Positions 15,777-25,834 are shown, numbered from the stretch's first letter. The stretch: 64,000 bases of DNA from Curtobacterium sp. VKM Ac-1393 (GCF_015350995.1 NZ_JADKRW010000001.1:1-64000), one strand, 5' to 3'. Program-made: numbers and translations. Notes: generated from the sequence alone by a model not told the origin.

Positions 15777-16607
15777 ATGGCTGCGAAGACCATCGTCATC
15801 ACCGGCGCGAGCGACGGCATCGGCGTCGCCGCCGCGCGGGAGCTCGTCCGCCGCGGCAACGAGGTCGTGGTGGTCGGTCGCAACCCCGCCAAGACCGAGC
15901 GGGTCGCCCGGGACCTCGGCGTGGACCACTTCGTGGCCGACTTCTCGGACCTGTCCGCCGTGCGGAAGCTCGCCGACGACCTGCTCGAACGATGCCCCCG
16001 GATCGACGTGCTCGCCAACAACGCCGGCGGCATCTTCAGCGCGGGCCGACAGGTCACCGTCGACGGCCACGAACTGACGTTCCAGGTCAACTACCTGGCG
16101 CCGTTCCTGCTCACGGAGCTGCTGCTGGACCGGCTCATCGCGTCCCGCGGAACGGTCGTCAACACCTCGAGCGTCGCGAACAAGCTGTTCGGCCGGGTGG
16201 ACCTCGACGACCTCGAGGGCGAGCGGCACTTCCGGGCCACCAAGGCCTACGGCGACTCGAAGCTCGAACAGATCCTGTTCACCAAGGAACTCGACCGTCG
16301 GTACCGCGACCAGGGCGTCACGTCGACGGCGTTCCACCCCGGCACGATCAGCACCGGGTTCTCGAACGACAAGACCTCACCGATGTACCTCGTCTACCAC
16401 ACGCCCCTGCGCCACGTGTTCCTGACGACCCCGGAGAAGGGTGCCGACACGCTCGTGTACCTGGCCGACAACACCCCCGGTCGCGACTACCCGACCGGTG
16501 AGTACTACGTGAAGCGCAAGGTGGCGGCACCGAACGCGCAGGCCGAGGACGCCGACCTGGCGCGCGAGCTGTGGGACCGGAGCGTGGCGATGCTGCACGC
16601 GGCCTGA
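15777..16607 (+). CDS. Short-chain dehydrogenase/reductase
   Basis: A 276-residue SDR. TGASDGIG at 10-17 binds the nucleotide, NNAGG is conserved, NTSSVAN carries the catalytic Ser, and YGDSK the Tyr/Lys pair. The C-terminal half resembles retinol dehydrogenase/WW-domain oxidoreductase-type SDRs. ATG follows GAGGAGCACCC. It appears to be a single-gene unit, ending convergently with the TetR gene. The substrate is unknown. Confidence 0.88.
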   Translation: MAAKTIVITGASDGIGVAAARELVRRGNEVVVVGRNPAKTERVARDLGVDHFVADFSDLSAVRKLADDLLERCPRIDVLANNAGGIFSAGRQVTVDGHELTFQVNYLAPFLLTELLLDRLIASRGTVVNTSSVANKLFGRVDLDDLEGERHFRATKAYGDSKLEQILFTKELDRRYRDQGVTSTAFHPGTISTGFSNDKTSPMYLVYHTPLRHVFLTTPEKGADTLVYLADNTPGRDYPTGEYYVKRKVAAPNAQAEDADLARELWDRSVAMLHAA

Positions 16608-16639
16608 CCGGTCGCGTTCCGCGATGGGTCTTCGGCGCG

Positions 16640-17275
16640 CTACGCGTCGGTCGTCGGCGCGGGGGTGGCCGTCGGCTGGGCCTGCCGCAGGCCGGTGACC
16701 AGCAGCGTCACGATCGTGCGCACGTCGTAGTCCGGGTCCTGGGGGCTCCACGCGACCAGGTCGCCCACGGCGCGGAGCAGCTGGTACGGCGACACCGTCG
16801 CGGCCACCTCGCCCGACGTGCGAGCATCGTCGAGCATCCGGCCGAGCACCGGGACGAGCTCGTCGACGAACAGGGTGTGCAGCGCAGTGAAGCCGTCGGC
16901 GTCCCCCTCCCACACCCGCGCCAGGCCGTGCTTCGTGCCGAGGAAGTCGACGAACTGGTGCACCCAGCGCAGGATCGCGTCGAACGCGGTCGGCGCCGAG
17001 GCGAGGAGCACGGGGCCGGCCTCGGCCAGGGCCTCGATCTGGTGCCGGTAGACGGCGACGACCAGGTCCGAGCGGGTCGGGAAGTGCCGGTAGAGCGTGC
17101 CCACCCCCAAGCAGGCTGCGGCGGCGACCTCGCGCACCGGCGCACCGACGCCGGACGCGGCGAAGACCCCGGCGGCGGCGTCGAGGATCGTCCGCTCGTT
17201 CCGTTCGACGTCGCGGCGACGCCGGGGCGGTGCGGTGTCGTTCGACGGCGCGGTGTCGTTCGACGGCGTGCTCAT
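16640..17275 (-). CDS. TetR/AcrR-family transcriptional repressor
   Basis: A 211-residue regulator. A low-complexity N-terminus (SNDTAPSNDTAPP) is followed by a TetR helix-turn-helix (ILDAAAGVFAASG, then LGVGTLYRHFPTRSDL). The C-terminal ligand domain resembles the SbtR/TetR_C family. It is divergent from a hydrolase/SDR operon, and the gap carries two direct 20-bp elements plus a related inverted one, its likely operators. ATG at 17273-17275 was preferred because longer frames run through those operators. Confidence 0.88.
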   Translation of the reverse strand: MSTPSNDTAPSNDTAPPRRRRDVERNERTILDAAAGVFAASGVGAPVREVAAAACLGVGTLYRHFPTRSDLVVAVYRHQIEALAEAGPVLLASAPTAFDAILRWVHQFVDFLGTKHGLARVWEGDADGFTALHTLFVDELVPVLGRMLDDARTSGEVAATVSPYQLLRAVGDLVAWSPQDPDYDVRTIVTLLVTGLRQAQPTATPAPTTDA

Positions 17276-17306
17276 CCCCCGATCATCGCACGGTCTGCCC
17301 ACGGAA

Positions 17307-17378
17307 CGGAACGGCGCTCCGTTTCGCTTGCAATCCGGAGCGCTGTTCCGTATCGTTCCGGAACGTCGCTCCGTTTCG
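17307..17378. promoter_or_regulatory. Operator cluster CGGAACG(G/T)CGCTCCGTTTCG for the TetR regulator
   Basis: Two 20-mers differing at one base, CGGAACGGCGCTCCGTTTCG (17307-17326) and CGGAACGTCGCTCCGTTTCG (17359-17378), flank a related inverted copy CGGAGCGCTGTTCCG (17336-17350). Each is an imperfect palindrome (CGGAACG / CGCTCCG). They fill the gap between the divergent TetR gene and the hydrolase operon, the classic place for TetR autorepression and target control. Confidence 0.75.
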
Positions 17379-17406
17379 AGTGACGACCGCTTCCGGAAGG
17401 ACCCCC

Positions 17407-18342
17407 TTGGCAACGACACCAGCACGCCCGCAGGTCATCAGCGTGCGCCCGATCACCCTCCCCGCGCCGCCACGCGGTCACGACCTCGAGGTCCGCGTCA
17501 CCGCACCGACCACGGGCACGGACCTGCCCGTGGTCGTCTTCGCCCACGGCTTCGGGCAGTCGATGACCGGCGGCGACCCCCTCGTCGACCACTGGACCGC
17601 GGGCGGGTTCGTCGTCGTCCAGCCCACGTTCCTCGACTCGACGCAGTACGCCCTGCCGCTCGACGACCCCCGCACCCCGACGATCTGGCAGACGCGGGTC
17701 GACGACCTCGAGCGGGTGATCGACGACCTCGACGTCCTCATCGCCGCCGTCCCCGGTCTCGCCGGACGTGTCGACCCGGCGAACCTCGCGGTCGCCGGGC
17801 ACTCGTGGGGCGGCCAGTCCGTCGGCATGCTCCTCGGCGCCCGGGTGATCGGGGCGGACGGGCAGCCCGGCGAGGACCGCACCGACCACCGGGTGCGAGC
17901 CGGGGTCCTACTCTCCACCACCGGGCTCGGTGGAGAGGACCTGACGCCGTTCGCGCAGGAGCACTTCGCCTTCATGAGCCCCGACTTCAGCCAGCTGCGC
18001 ACCCCGTCGCTCGTCGTCGCCGGGGACCACGACCAGTCCCAGCTCTCCACGCGAGGCCCGGACTGGTTCACCGACGTGTACCACCACAGCCCCGGCGCCC
18101 GGCACCTGGTGACCGTGCACGGCGGGGAGCACCTGCTCGGCGGCATCCAGGACTACGCGTCCACCGCCACCACCGACGAGAGCCCGGAGCGCGTGGACCT
18201 GGTCCGCCGCACCACGACGGCGTTCCTCCGGACGACGCTCGGGCTCGACGACGATGCGTGGTCCGCTGTGGCCGCGGCCATCGCCCCTGCTCCGGGCGCG
18301 GACGCGGTCGGCCACATCGACACCAAGGAGGACCACTCGTGA
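17407..18342 (+). CDS. Alpha/beta-fold hydrolase (chlorophyllase/PAF-acetylhydrolase-like)
   Basis: A 311-residue hydrolase with TTG start, chosen for its GGAAGG at 17395-17400, 6 nt upstream. FAHGFGQ forms the oxyanion-hole region, GHSWGG carries the nucleophile Ser, and HGGEHLLGG holds the likely catalytic His; the acid is probably in VAGDHDQ. The sequence most resembles chlorophyllase-like cytoplasmic esterases. The next SDR gene overlaps it by 4 nt, and both lie downstream of the TetR operators, so they probably act on the same inducing compound. Confidence 0.8.
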   Translation: MATTPARPQVISVRPITLPAPPRGHDLEVRVTAPTTGTDLPVVVFAHGFGQSMTGGDPLVDHWTAGGFVVVQPTFLDSTQYALPLDDPRTPTIWQTRVDDLERVIDDLDVLIAAVPGLAGRVDPANLAVAGHSWGGQSVGMLLGARVIGADGQPGEDRTDHRVRAGVLLSTTGLGGEDLTPFAQEHFAFMSPDFSQLRTPSLVVAGDHDQSQLSTRGPDWFTDVYHHSPGARHLVTVHGGEHLLGGIQDYASTATTDESPERVDLVRRTTTAFLRTTLGLDDDAWSAVAAAIAPAPGADAVGHIDTKEDHS

Positions 18343-19316
18343 TCACCGCCCAGCACCCACTCCCCACCCCCTTCACCGCGTCGTCGACCGCCACCGACGT
18401 CCTCGATGGCGTCGACCTGACCGGCCGGAACGTCGTCGTCACGGGCGGCCACGGCCGTCTCGGCCGCGAGGCCAGCCGCGCCCTCGCAACCGCCGGTGCC
18501 ACGGTCACCGTCGCCTCCCGCGACACCGACCGCGCGGGCGCCGCCGTCGCCGGACTCCCCGGCGTCCGCGTCGAGCAGCTCGACCTGACCGACCCCGCGT
18601 CGATCGACGCCTTCGCGGCGCGGTGGACGGCCTCCGGCTACCCACTCCACGCACTGGTGAACAACGCGGCGATGCTCTTCACCCCGGACCGTCGACTCGA
18701 CGCCCGCGGCAACGACCTGTCGTTCTCGACGTCCCACCTCGGGCACTTCCGGCTCACGCGGGCGCTCCTCCCTTCCCTGCTGGAGGCCCGTGGTGCGCGG
18801 GTCCTCACCGTCACGTCCGGCGCCGCCAGGTTCGGGCAGATCCGGTGGGACGACCTGGCGTTCGCCAGCGGCTACGACGCGGCCGCCGCCTACGGGCAGT
18901 CCAAGCGGGCGAACGTGCTGTTCGCGGTCGAGCTCGACCGCCGGTACGCCGACCAGGGCATCCGCTCCTTCGCGGCACACCCCGGCGTGATCATCGGCCC
19001 CGGCCCGCACGACGAGTCCCGCATCGCCTCGTACCGCGAGCAGGGGTTGGTCGACGACGACGGCGAGACGGTCATCGATCCCGAGCACGGCAAGAAGACG
19101 ATCGAGCAGGGGGCGGCGACGCTCGTGTTCGGTGCCGCGAGCCCGCTGCTCGACGGCGTCGGCGGCGTCTACCTGAAGGACAGCGACGTCGCCGTCATCG
19201 ACGACGAGGTCCGGCCCCTCACCGCGGACAGCATCCCGTCGGACGCGAACTCGGCGATGCTCGATGCCGACGACGCGCGGCGGCTGTGGGAGGTCAGTGC
19301 GCGGCTGGCGGTGTGA
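18339..19316 (+). CDS. Short-chain dehydrogenase/reductase
   Basis: A 325-residue SDR starting at GTG, which overlaps the hydrolase stop (GTGA), with AAGGAGG 8 nt upstream. TGGHGRLG is the nucleotide motif (variant of TGxxxGxG), NNAAM matches NNAG, and YGQSK is the catalytic Tyr-Lys segment. It belongs to the large retinol dehydrogenase-like group. It is translationally coupled to the hydrolase and presumably controlled by the divergent TetR protein. Confidence 0.88.
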   Translation: MITAQHPLPTPFTASSTATDVLDGVDLTGRNVVVTGGHGRLGREASRALATAGATVTVASRDTDRAGAAVAGLPGVRVEQLDLTDPASIDAFAARWTASGYPLHALVNNAAMLFTPDRRLDARGNDLSFSTSHLGHFRLTRALLPSLLEARGARVLTVTSGAARFGQIRWDDLAFASGYDAAAAYGQSKRANVLFAVELDRRYADQGIRSFAAHPGVIIGPGPHDESRIASYREQGLVDDDGETVIDPEHGKKTIEQGAATLVFGAASPLLDGVGGVYLKDSDVAVIDDEVRPLTADSIPSDANSAMLDADDARRLWEVSARLAV

Positions 19317-19349
19317 GGACAGAGCGACCCGCCACCGTCCCTGACCGGG

Positions 19350-20195
19350 TCAGCCGCGTCGGTGCCGAGTGCGGTCGGCGAGCTGGCGCATCCGTTCCTC
19401 GGACACCGAACCCGGTTCCGCAGTCCACAGCACGATCAACTGGTCCTGGTCCATCGCCGACGCCAGGATCTCCCAGTCGAGCTCGACCTCACCGACGACT
19501 GGATGCCGCAGTGTCTTCCGTCCGGTCCCGCGACCGGCGACGGCATGGGCGGCCCAGATCTCCTGGAACTCCGGGAAGCCGGTGGACATCCCGTCGACGA
19601 CCCGGTGGAGGTCGGGGTCGTCGGGGTACCGCGCGCTGTCACCCCGGAGCTGGGCGATGGCGAGTTCGACCACCTCTGACCAGTCGGCGTACAGAGTCCG
19701 CATGGCCGGGTCCGCGAACAGCAGCCGGATGAAGGTGCGATCCGCCGACGGGATGGCCCCGAAGTCGGTGATGAGCGCGGCACCGAGCCGGTTCCAGCCG
19801 ATGATCTGCGTCAACCGCCCGAGGACGAACGCGGGCGTCGTCGCGAGGTCGTCCAATGCGCGCTGCAGCGCCGGTTGCACCACCTGGCTGCGAGGCAACG
19901 GCGGAGCCGTCTCGGCCTTGCGGGTGAGGTCGAACAAGTACGTCCGGTGCTCGTCCGTCAGGCGTAGCGCGTCCGCCAACCCTGCAAGGACCGGAGCGGA
20001 CACGGCGATGCGTCCCTGCTCGATGCGCGTGTAGTACTCGACGCTGATCGACGCGGCCGCCGCGACTTCTCCCCGCCGGAGGCCGGGCACACGCCGCCTC
20101 GTGTCCGCGGGCACACCGAACGCCGCCGGGTCGAGTTCCGCACGCCGAGCGCGAAGGAAGTCACCCAGTTCCGCTGCACGCACGTCGATCGCCAC
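19350..20195 (-). CDS. XRE-family regulator with MmyB-like ligand domain
   Basis: A 281-residue regulator. The N-terminal helix-turn-helix includes RRVPGLRRGEVAAAASIS and YYTRIEQGR, typical of the PF13560/MmyB type. The C-terminal MmyB-like PAS-related domain ends in ELDWEILA...DQDQLIVLWTAEPGS. Many homologues sit next to an oxidoreductase they repress. Here the divergent quinone oxidoreductase-like gene begins 107 nt away, with a TCGGGG-TCAT-CCCCGA dyad (20270-20285) between them. GTG 20195 was chosen because the core domain begins at once. Confidence 0.85.
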   Translation of the reverse strand: MAIDVRAAELGDFLRARRAELDPAAFGVPADTRRRVPGLRRGEVAAAASISVEYYTRIEQGRIAVSAPVLAGLADALRLTDEHRTYLFDLTRKAETAPPLPRSQVVQPALQRALDDLATTPAFVLGRLTQIIGWNRLGAALITDFGAIPSADRTFIRLLFADPAMRTLYADWSEVVELAIAQLRGDSARYPDDPDLHRVVDGMSTGFPEFQEIWAAHAVAGRGTGRKTLRHPVVGEVELDWEILASAMDQDQLIVLWTAEPGSVSEERMRQLADRTRHRRG

Positions 20196-20301
20196 GTCGG
20201 GCAGTCTGCCACCGGTCCGAGAGGGGGAGAGATCCCTGCCCTCCACAGCGCGTGCGCCGGCTGGCATCGTCGGGGTCATCCCCGACCACGAAGGAGCCGC
20301 C

Positions 20302-21249
20302 ATGAGAGCGATCGGTCTGATCGAGTACGGAGCACCCGGTGTGCTGCACGAGGTGCAGCTGCCGGAACCGCACGCAGGACCGGGCGAGGTCCGTGTCCGT
20401 GTCCGTGCCGCCGCCGTCAACCCCGTCGACGCGATCATCCGATCCGGAGGGTTCGCCGGCAACGACCGTGCGATCGCCGTCCCCGTCGTCCCCGGCACCG
20501 ACGTGGCCGGCATCCTCGACGAGATCGGCCCGGAGCAACCCGAGGGGTTCGACCTGGCCGTCGGCGACTCCGTCACCGGGTTCGTCGTGCCGGACGGGAG
20601 CCACGGCGGGTACTCCGAACAGATCGTCCTGCCGACCCTGTCGGTGACACGGATGCCGTCGAACGGCTCGTTCGCCCGAGGGGCGGCGTTCCTGTCGAAC
20701 GCGCTCACCGCGGAGATCACCCTCGAACACCTCGCCCTGGGGCGCGGACAGACCCTCGCGGTGACCGGTGCGACCGGCGCCGTCGGCGGGTACCTGGTCC
20801 AGCTCGCCGCCGCGCGTGGCATCACCGTCATCGCCGATGCACGCCCCGCGGACGCACAGCGCGTCCGGGACCTCGGGGCGGCCGTCGTCCTCGACCGTGA
20901 CGCGGACTTCGGGGCGGGGGTCCGGGAGGCCACCGACGGTCGCGGCGCCGACGCCGCCGCGGACCCCGCGATCCTCACCGACCAGGTCGTCGACGCGGTC
21001 CGCGACGGCGGGCAGGTCGCGTTCTACCTGCCGACCGACGTCGACCCGGGCCGTGGCATCAGCGTGTTCGGGTCCTACGTGATGCGCTCGAACCTCCGGC
21101 ACGACGCCATCGAGCGGCTCGCCCGCTCTGTCGAGCGCGACGAGCTCACGGCCGACGTCGCCGGTGTCCTGCCGGCGCGCGACGCCGCCACCGCGCACGA
21201 ACGACTCGAGCGAGGCGGCCTGCGTGGCCGGCTCGTCCTCGACTTCTGA
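20302..21249 (+). CDS. NADP-dependent quinone oxidoreductase-like protein
   Basis: A 315-residue zinc-free medium-chain reductase. An N-terminal GroES-like domain (RVRAAAVNPVDAIIRSG; VPGTDVAG) precedes a Rossmann domain with TGATGAVGGYL. AAGGAG lies 5 nt before ATG. Such enzymes reduce quinones or enones with NADPH. The divergent XRE/MmyB gene is its likely regulator, and the downstream MoaF-like gene follows after 29 nt, probably co-transcribed. Confidence 0.87.
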   Translation: MRAIGLIEYGAPGVLHEVQLPEPHAGPGEVRVRVRAAAVNPVDAIIRSGGFAGNDRAIAVPVVPGTDVAGILDEIGPEQPEGFDLAVGDSVTGFVVPDGSHGGYSEQIVLPTLSVTRMPSNGSFARGAAFLSNALTAEITLEHLALGRGQTLAVTGATGAVGGYLVQLAAARGITVIADARPADAQRVRDLGAAVVLDRDADFGAGVREATDGRGADAAADPAILTDQVVDAVRDGGQVAFYLPTDVDPGRGISVFGSYVMRSNLRHDAIERLARSVERDELTADVAGVLPARDAATAHERLERGGLRGRLVLDF

Positions 21250-21278
21250 TCCCCGCCAACACACCGAAGGAACCACTC

Positions 21279-21617
21279 TTGGACACCACTGCAACCCTCC
21301 CCGCCGTCGGACAGACCTGGCTCGCTGACCTCGGCCCGGACACTCCCCTCGGCCACTTCACCGTCGAGATCACCTTCGACACGGACACCCAGGTCACCTT
21401 CCACGTCACCGGCGGTGCCATCGCCGGACGGACCGAGACGATGCCGTACACGACCACGAAGGTGCGCGACGGGCTCTACGTGGTCCGGTGGACCGAAGCC
21501 GACGCGGGCGACCACGTCACCCACATCGAGGACTACGACGCCGGGACCTGCATGGCCAGCTCCGTGGTCGGCGGGGAGTTCATCCAGCTCAGCGGCACCT
21601 GGACACGCGTCCGCTGA
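21279..21617 (+). CDS. Small MoaF-like protein
   Basis: A 112-residue protein starting at TTG, with GAAGG 8 nt upstream. GQTWLADLG at the start and WTEADAGDHVTHIEDY in the second half recall the MoaF family (calycin/lipocalin-like barrels often linked to molybdenum enzymes or aromatic degradation). The match is by pattern only. Located 29 nt behind the quinone reductase-like gene, it may bind the same ligand. No active site was recognised. Confidence 0.65.
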   Translation: MDTTATLPAVGQTWLADLGPDTPLGHFTVEITFDTDTQVTFHVTGGAIAGRTETMPYTTTKVRDGLYVVRWTEADAGDHVTHIEDYDAGTCMASSVVGGEFIQLSGTWTRVR

Positions 21618-21687
21618 CCTCTGGCGCTCTCGTCCGTCGCTGTCGACGCCTCGGCGGCGACGGCGGTGCCCTGGACGGGCGACGGGG

Positions 21688-21731
21688 CGGACGGGAGGCG
21701 CGGTGCCAGCTGGCACCGCGCCTCCCGTCCG
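21688..21731. repeat. Perfect 44-bp palindromic repeat
   Basis: Every base of the left 22 nt (starting CGGACGGGAGGCGCGG) is complementary to the right 22 nt (ending CCGCGCCTCCCGTCCG), with no loop. It lies 70 nt after the MoaF-like stop and 159 nt before the fucosidase start. As RNA it would form a very stable hairpin, and as DNA a cruciform. Confidence 0.9.
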
Positions 21732-21847
21732 TCAGGTGGTGGCGACGACTGCTCCTGCCCTCCGTGACGAGACGGCCGAGCAGACATAGGATGTCTCACG
21801 CTCGGGACATCGCCGTCGCGAGCCGCCGCAATCGATCGGAGCACGTC

Positions 21848-23392
21848 GTGCACGAACCGCTCACCCCGCTGGACCCGACCACCCTGCCCGAGCCCGTCGA
21901 CGTGTCGGACAACTCCGCGGCCCTGGCCGCGGTCGACGCCGTCGTGCGCTCGGGCCCGTACGACGCGACCTGGGCGTCCCTGCAGGAGTACCGCGCGCCG
22001 CTGTGGTACCAGGACGCGAAGTTCGGGATCTTCATCCACTGGGGGGTCTTCTCGGTCCCGGCGTTCCGGAACGAGTGGTACTCCCGCGACATGTACCGCG
22101 CCGGGACGCCCGAGTTCGCGCACCACGTCGAGACCTACGGGCCGCAGGACGAGTTCGGGTACAAGGACTTCATCCCCTCGTTCACGATGGAGCACTTCGA
22201 CGCCGCCGAATGGGTGCGGGTGTTCCGCGAGGCCGGCGCGCAGTTCGTCGTCCCCGTCGCCGAGCACCACGACGGCTTCGCGATGTACGACACCGACCGC
22301 TCCCGGTGGAGTGCCGCGCACCTCGGGCCGGGGCGCGACGTGTTCGGCGAGCTCCTCGTCGCCGCCGACGAAGCGTGGATGGTCCGTGGCGCGTCGTCCC
22401 ACCGGGCCGAGCACTGGTTCTTCATGAACGGCGGGACCAAGACCCCCTCGGACGTGCTCGATGCGCGGTTCAGCGACTTCTACGGGCCGGCGCAGCGCGA
22501 GGAGACCGCCCCGAACGAGCGCTTCCTGGAGGACTGGCTGCTCCGCACCGTCGAGCTCATCGACAAGTACCGACCCCAGGTGCTCTGGTTCGACTGGTGG
22601 ATCGAGCAGCCCGCGTTCCAGCCGTACGTCCGGACCCTCGCGGCCTACTACTACAACCGCGCCGCCGAGTGGGGCCGCGAGGTCGTCATCAACTACAAGT
22701 GGGAGACCTTCGCCCCGGGCAGCGCCGTGTACGACATCGAGCGCGGTGCGATGGGCAGTACCCCGGAGGCCGTCTGGCAGAACGACACCGCGATCGCGAA
22801 GACCGCTTGGAGCTGGATCGAGGGCCACGACTACAAGTCCGTGCGCGACCTGGTCGCCGAACTCGTCGACGTGGTCGCGAAGAACGGCGTGCTGCTGCTC
22901 AACACCGGGCCGAAGGCCGACGGCACCCTGCCCGAGGACGAGGTCCGCATCCTGCGCGGCATCGGCTCGTGGCTCGCGGTGAACGGCGAGGCGATCTACG
23001 GCACCCGGCCGTGGACGATCTCGGGCGAGGGACCGACGACGCGACCCGCCGGCTCGTTCGTGGACGCCGACGCCGTCGTCTACACCGCCGAGGACGTCCG
23101 GTTCACCACGCGTCACGACGTCACCGGCGACGCCGTCTACGCGACCCTGCTGGCGGACCCGGACGACGGGTCGGCGCGCATCCGCGCGTTCGGGTCTGCC
23201 TCTGGTCTGCTCGGCCGGACGATCCGGTCCGTCGCGGTCCTCGGCCACGATGGTGAGGTCACCTGGGAGCAGCGCCCCGATGCACTCGAGGTCGCGCTCG
23301 ACGGCGTCACCAGCGTCGACTCCGGACCGGTGGTCCGGGTGCGGCTCGCGCCGGTGGTCGAGCAGGAGCGGCAGGACTCCCTGCACCAGTGA
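21848..23392 (+). CDS. GH29 alpha-L-fucosidase
   Basis: A 514-residue glycoside hydrolase. The family landmark WYQDAKFGIFIHWG lies near residue 54, PVAEHHDGFAMYD near 135, and VLWFDWW holds the likely nucleophile Asp. A beta-sandwich C-terminal part follows VLLLNTGPKADG. It hydrolyses alpha-linked fucose from oligosaccharides; no signal peptide is seen, so it acts on imported sugars. GTG 21848 was preferred (GGAG 7 nt upstream) over ATG 21791, which would add 19 residues lacking family features. It stands alone without transporter genes. Confidence 0.88.
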   Translation: MHEPLTPLDPTTLPEPVDVSDNSAALAAVDAVVRSGPYDATWASLQEYRAPLWYQDAKFGIFIHWGVFSVPAFRNEWYSRDMYRAGTPEFAHHVETYGPQDEFGYKDFIPSFTMEHFDAAEWVRVFREAGAQFVVPVAEHHDGFAMYDTDRSRWSAAHLGPGRDVFGELLVAADEAWMVRGASSHRAEHWFFMNGGTKTPSDVLDARFSDFYGPAQREETAPNERFLEDWLLRTVELIDKYRPQVLWFDWWIEQPAFQPYVRTLAAYYYNRAAEWGREVVINYKWETFAPGSAVYDIERGAMGSTPEAVWQNDTAIAKTAWSWIEGHDYKSVRDLVAELVDVVAKNGVLLLNTGPKADGTLPEDEVRILRGIGSWLAVNGEAIYGTRPWTISGEGPTTRPAGSFVDADAVVYTAEDVRFTTRHDVTGDAVYATLLADPDDGSARIRAFGSASGLLGRTIRSVAVLGHDGEVTWEQRPDALEVALDGVTSVDSGPVVRVRLAPVVEQERQDSLHQ

Positions 23393-23406
23393 CCGCCCCG
23401 CAGACG

Positions 23407-24463
<1,057 letters not shown>

Positions 24464-24480
24464 GTGGGAGACTCGGCGCC

Positions 24481-24903
24481 ATGCTGCTTCCCGAGGTGCA
24501 CGTCGACGAGCCGGTCACGATCAGCGTCGCCGCGGACCTGCTCGGCATCACGGTCGACACGATCCGGTACTACGAGAAGGAAGACATCGCGCCCTCGCCC
24601 GACCGCGGTCCGGACGGGTGGCGACGGTACGACACGTCCGCGCTGAGCTGGCTCGCCGGCACGGTGATGCTCCGCGGCACAGGGATGAGCGTGCGGGAGA
24701 TGCGCGAGTACGCCGCCGCCTACCGGGCGGGCGCCGATGACGCCGAACGACTCACGCTCCTCGAACAGCACCACGCGGCCGTCCTCGTCCGGCAGGCCGA
24801 AGTCCAGCGGCACCTGGCCGCACTGGAACGGAAGATCGACGCGTACCGCCAGACCATCGCCGGGGCGAGCGAGGTCCGCCGCTCCCGAGCCCGCGCTACT
24901 TGA
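24481..24903 (+). CDS. MerR-family transcriptional regulator
   Basis: A 140-residue regulator. The N-terminal winged helix contains ISVAADLLGITVDTIRYYEK and DGWRRYD; a C-terminal coiled coil (about 90-130) dimerises the protein. There are no metal-type cysteines, placing it with the AdhR-like group that controls aldo/keto reductases. It is divergent from the reductase, and the MerR-type promoter lies between them. ATG 24481 was chosen; an upstream ATG at 24456 overlaps the operator. Its last 8 nt overlap the convergent binding-protein gene. Confidence 0.87.
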   Translation: MLLPEVHVDEPVTISVAADLLGITVDTIRYYEKEDIAPSPDRGPDGWRRYDTSALSWLAGTVMLRGTGMSVREMREYAAAYRAGADDAERLTLLEQHHAAVLVRQAEVQRHLAALERKIDAYRQTIAGASEVRRSRARAT

Positions 24904-25834
24904 GCAGTCCTTCCTTGGTCAGCCAGTCCTTCGCCGCGGTCGCGGCCTGGGCCTTCTCGCTCCCCTCGACACGGTTGCGCAGGGCGATGAGATCATCGGT
25001 CGTGAGCTTCGCGGAGATCCCGTTCAGCACGGAAGCGAGCTTCGCGCTGGAGATCTTCTTGTTGAGGAACGGCAGGACGTTCTGCGCCGCGATCAGGTTC
25101 TCCGGGTCCTGCAGCACCTGGAGCTTCTCGGTCGTGAGGTCGGGCGACGTCGTGTAGATGTCGGCCACCTGCACCGTGTCGTCGACGAGTGCCTTGACCG
25201 TGTCGGGTCCGCCGTAGTCCTCGATCGACTTGAACGTCACCTTGTCGACACCGTACGTCGACTTGAGCCCGGGGATGCCGTACGGGAGGGTGCCGAACTG
25301 CGGGTTCGCACCGAGCGTGAACGGCTCGATCTTCGACAGGTCAGAGATCGACGTCAGGCCCTCCTTCTCGGCCGTGGCCTGGGTCACGACGTAGGCGTCC
25401 TTGTCCTGGGCCTTCGACGGGTCGAGGACCTGGAAGTCCTTCGGGATCTCGGTCTTGAGCGCGGCGTCGACCTCTTCCGTCGTCTTCGCGGTGGCCTTGG
25501 TGTCGTAGAAGAACAGCAGGTTGCCGTTGTACTCCGGCATGAGGTTGATCGAACCGTCCTTGAGCGCGGGGATCGTGGTCTGCCGGGGGCCGAGGTTGAA
25601 CTTCGTCGTGACGTCGAACCCGGCGTCCTTCAGCGCCAGTGCGTACATGTTGCCGAGGATCTCGCTCTCGGGGAAGTTGAACGAACCGACCACGATCGGA
25701 GTGCTCCCCGCTTTGTCGTCTCCGCCGGAGGTCGCTCCGGTGGGATCCGAGGTGGAGCACCCGGAGAGCGCGACGATCGCGCCGATCGCCATCACGCCCG
25801 CGAGGATGCGTGTGCTGGTACCTGCTGTGAACAT
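24896..25834 (-). CDS. Glycine betaine/osmoprotectant-type ABC substrate-binding lipoprotein
   Basis: A 312-residue lipoprotein: signal segment at about 9-24 and lipobox LSGC, then an OpuAC/ProX-like fold (VVGSFNFPESEILGNMYA; ALKDGSINLMPEYNGNLL; a C-terminal LNGISAKLTTDDLIALRNRV). The LMPEYxG element is characteristic of quaternary-amine binding proteins. It is the last gene of a minus-strand operon, overlapping the upstream permease stop by 1 nt. Candidate ligands are glycine betaine, choline, carnitine or related compounds. A stop overlap with the MerR gene is seen at the 3' end. Confidence 0.88.
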   Translation of the reverse strand: MFTAGTSTRILAGVMAIGAIVALSGCSTSDPTGATSGGDDKAGSTPIVVGSFNFPESEILGNMYALALKDAGFDVTTKFNLGPRQTTIPALKDGSINLMPEYNGNLLFFYDTKATAKTTEEVDAALKTEIPKDFQVLDPSKAQDKDAYVVTQATAEKEGLTSISDLSKIEPFTLGANPQFGTLPYGIPGLKSTYGVDKVTFKSIEDYGGPDTVKALVDDTVQVADIYTTSPDLTTEKLQVLQDPENLIAAQNVLPFLNKKISSAKLASVLNGISAKLTTDDLIALRNRVEGSEKAQAATAAKDWLTKEGLLK

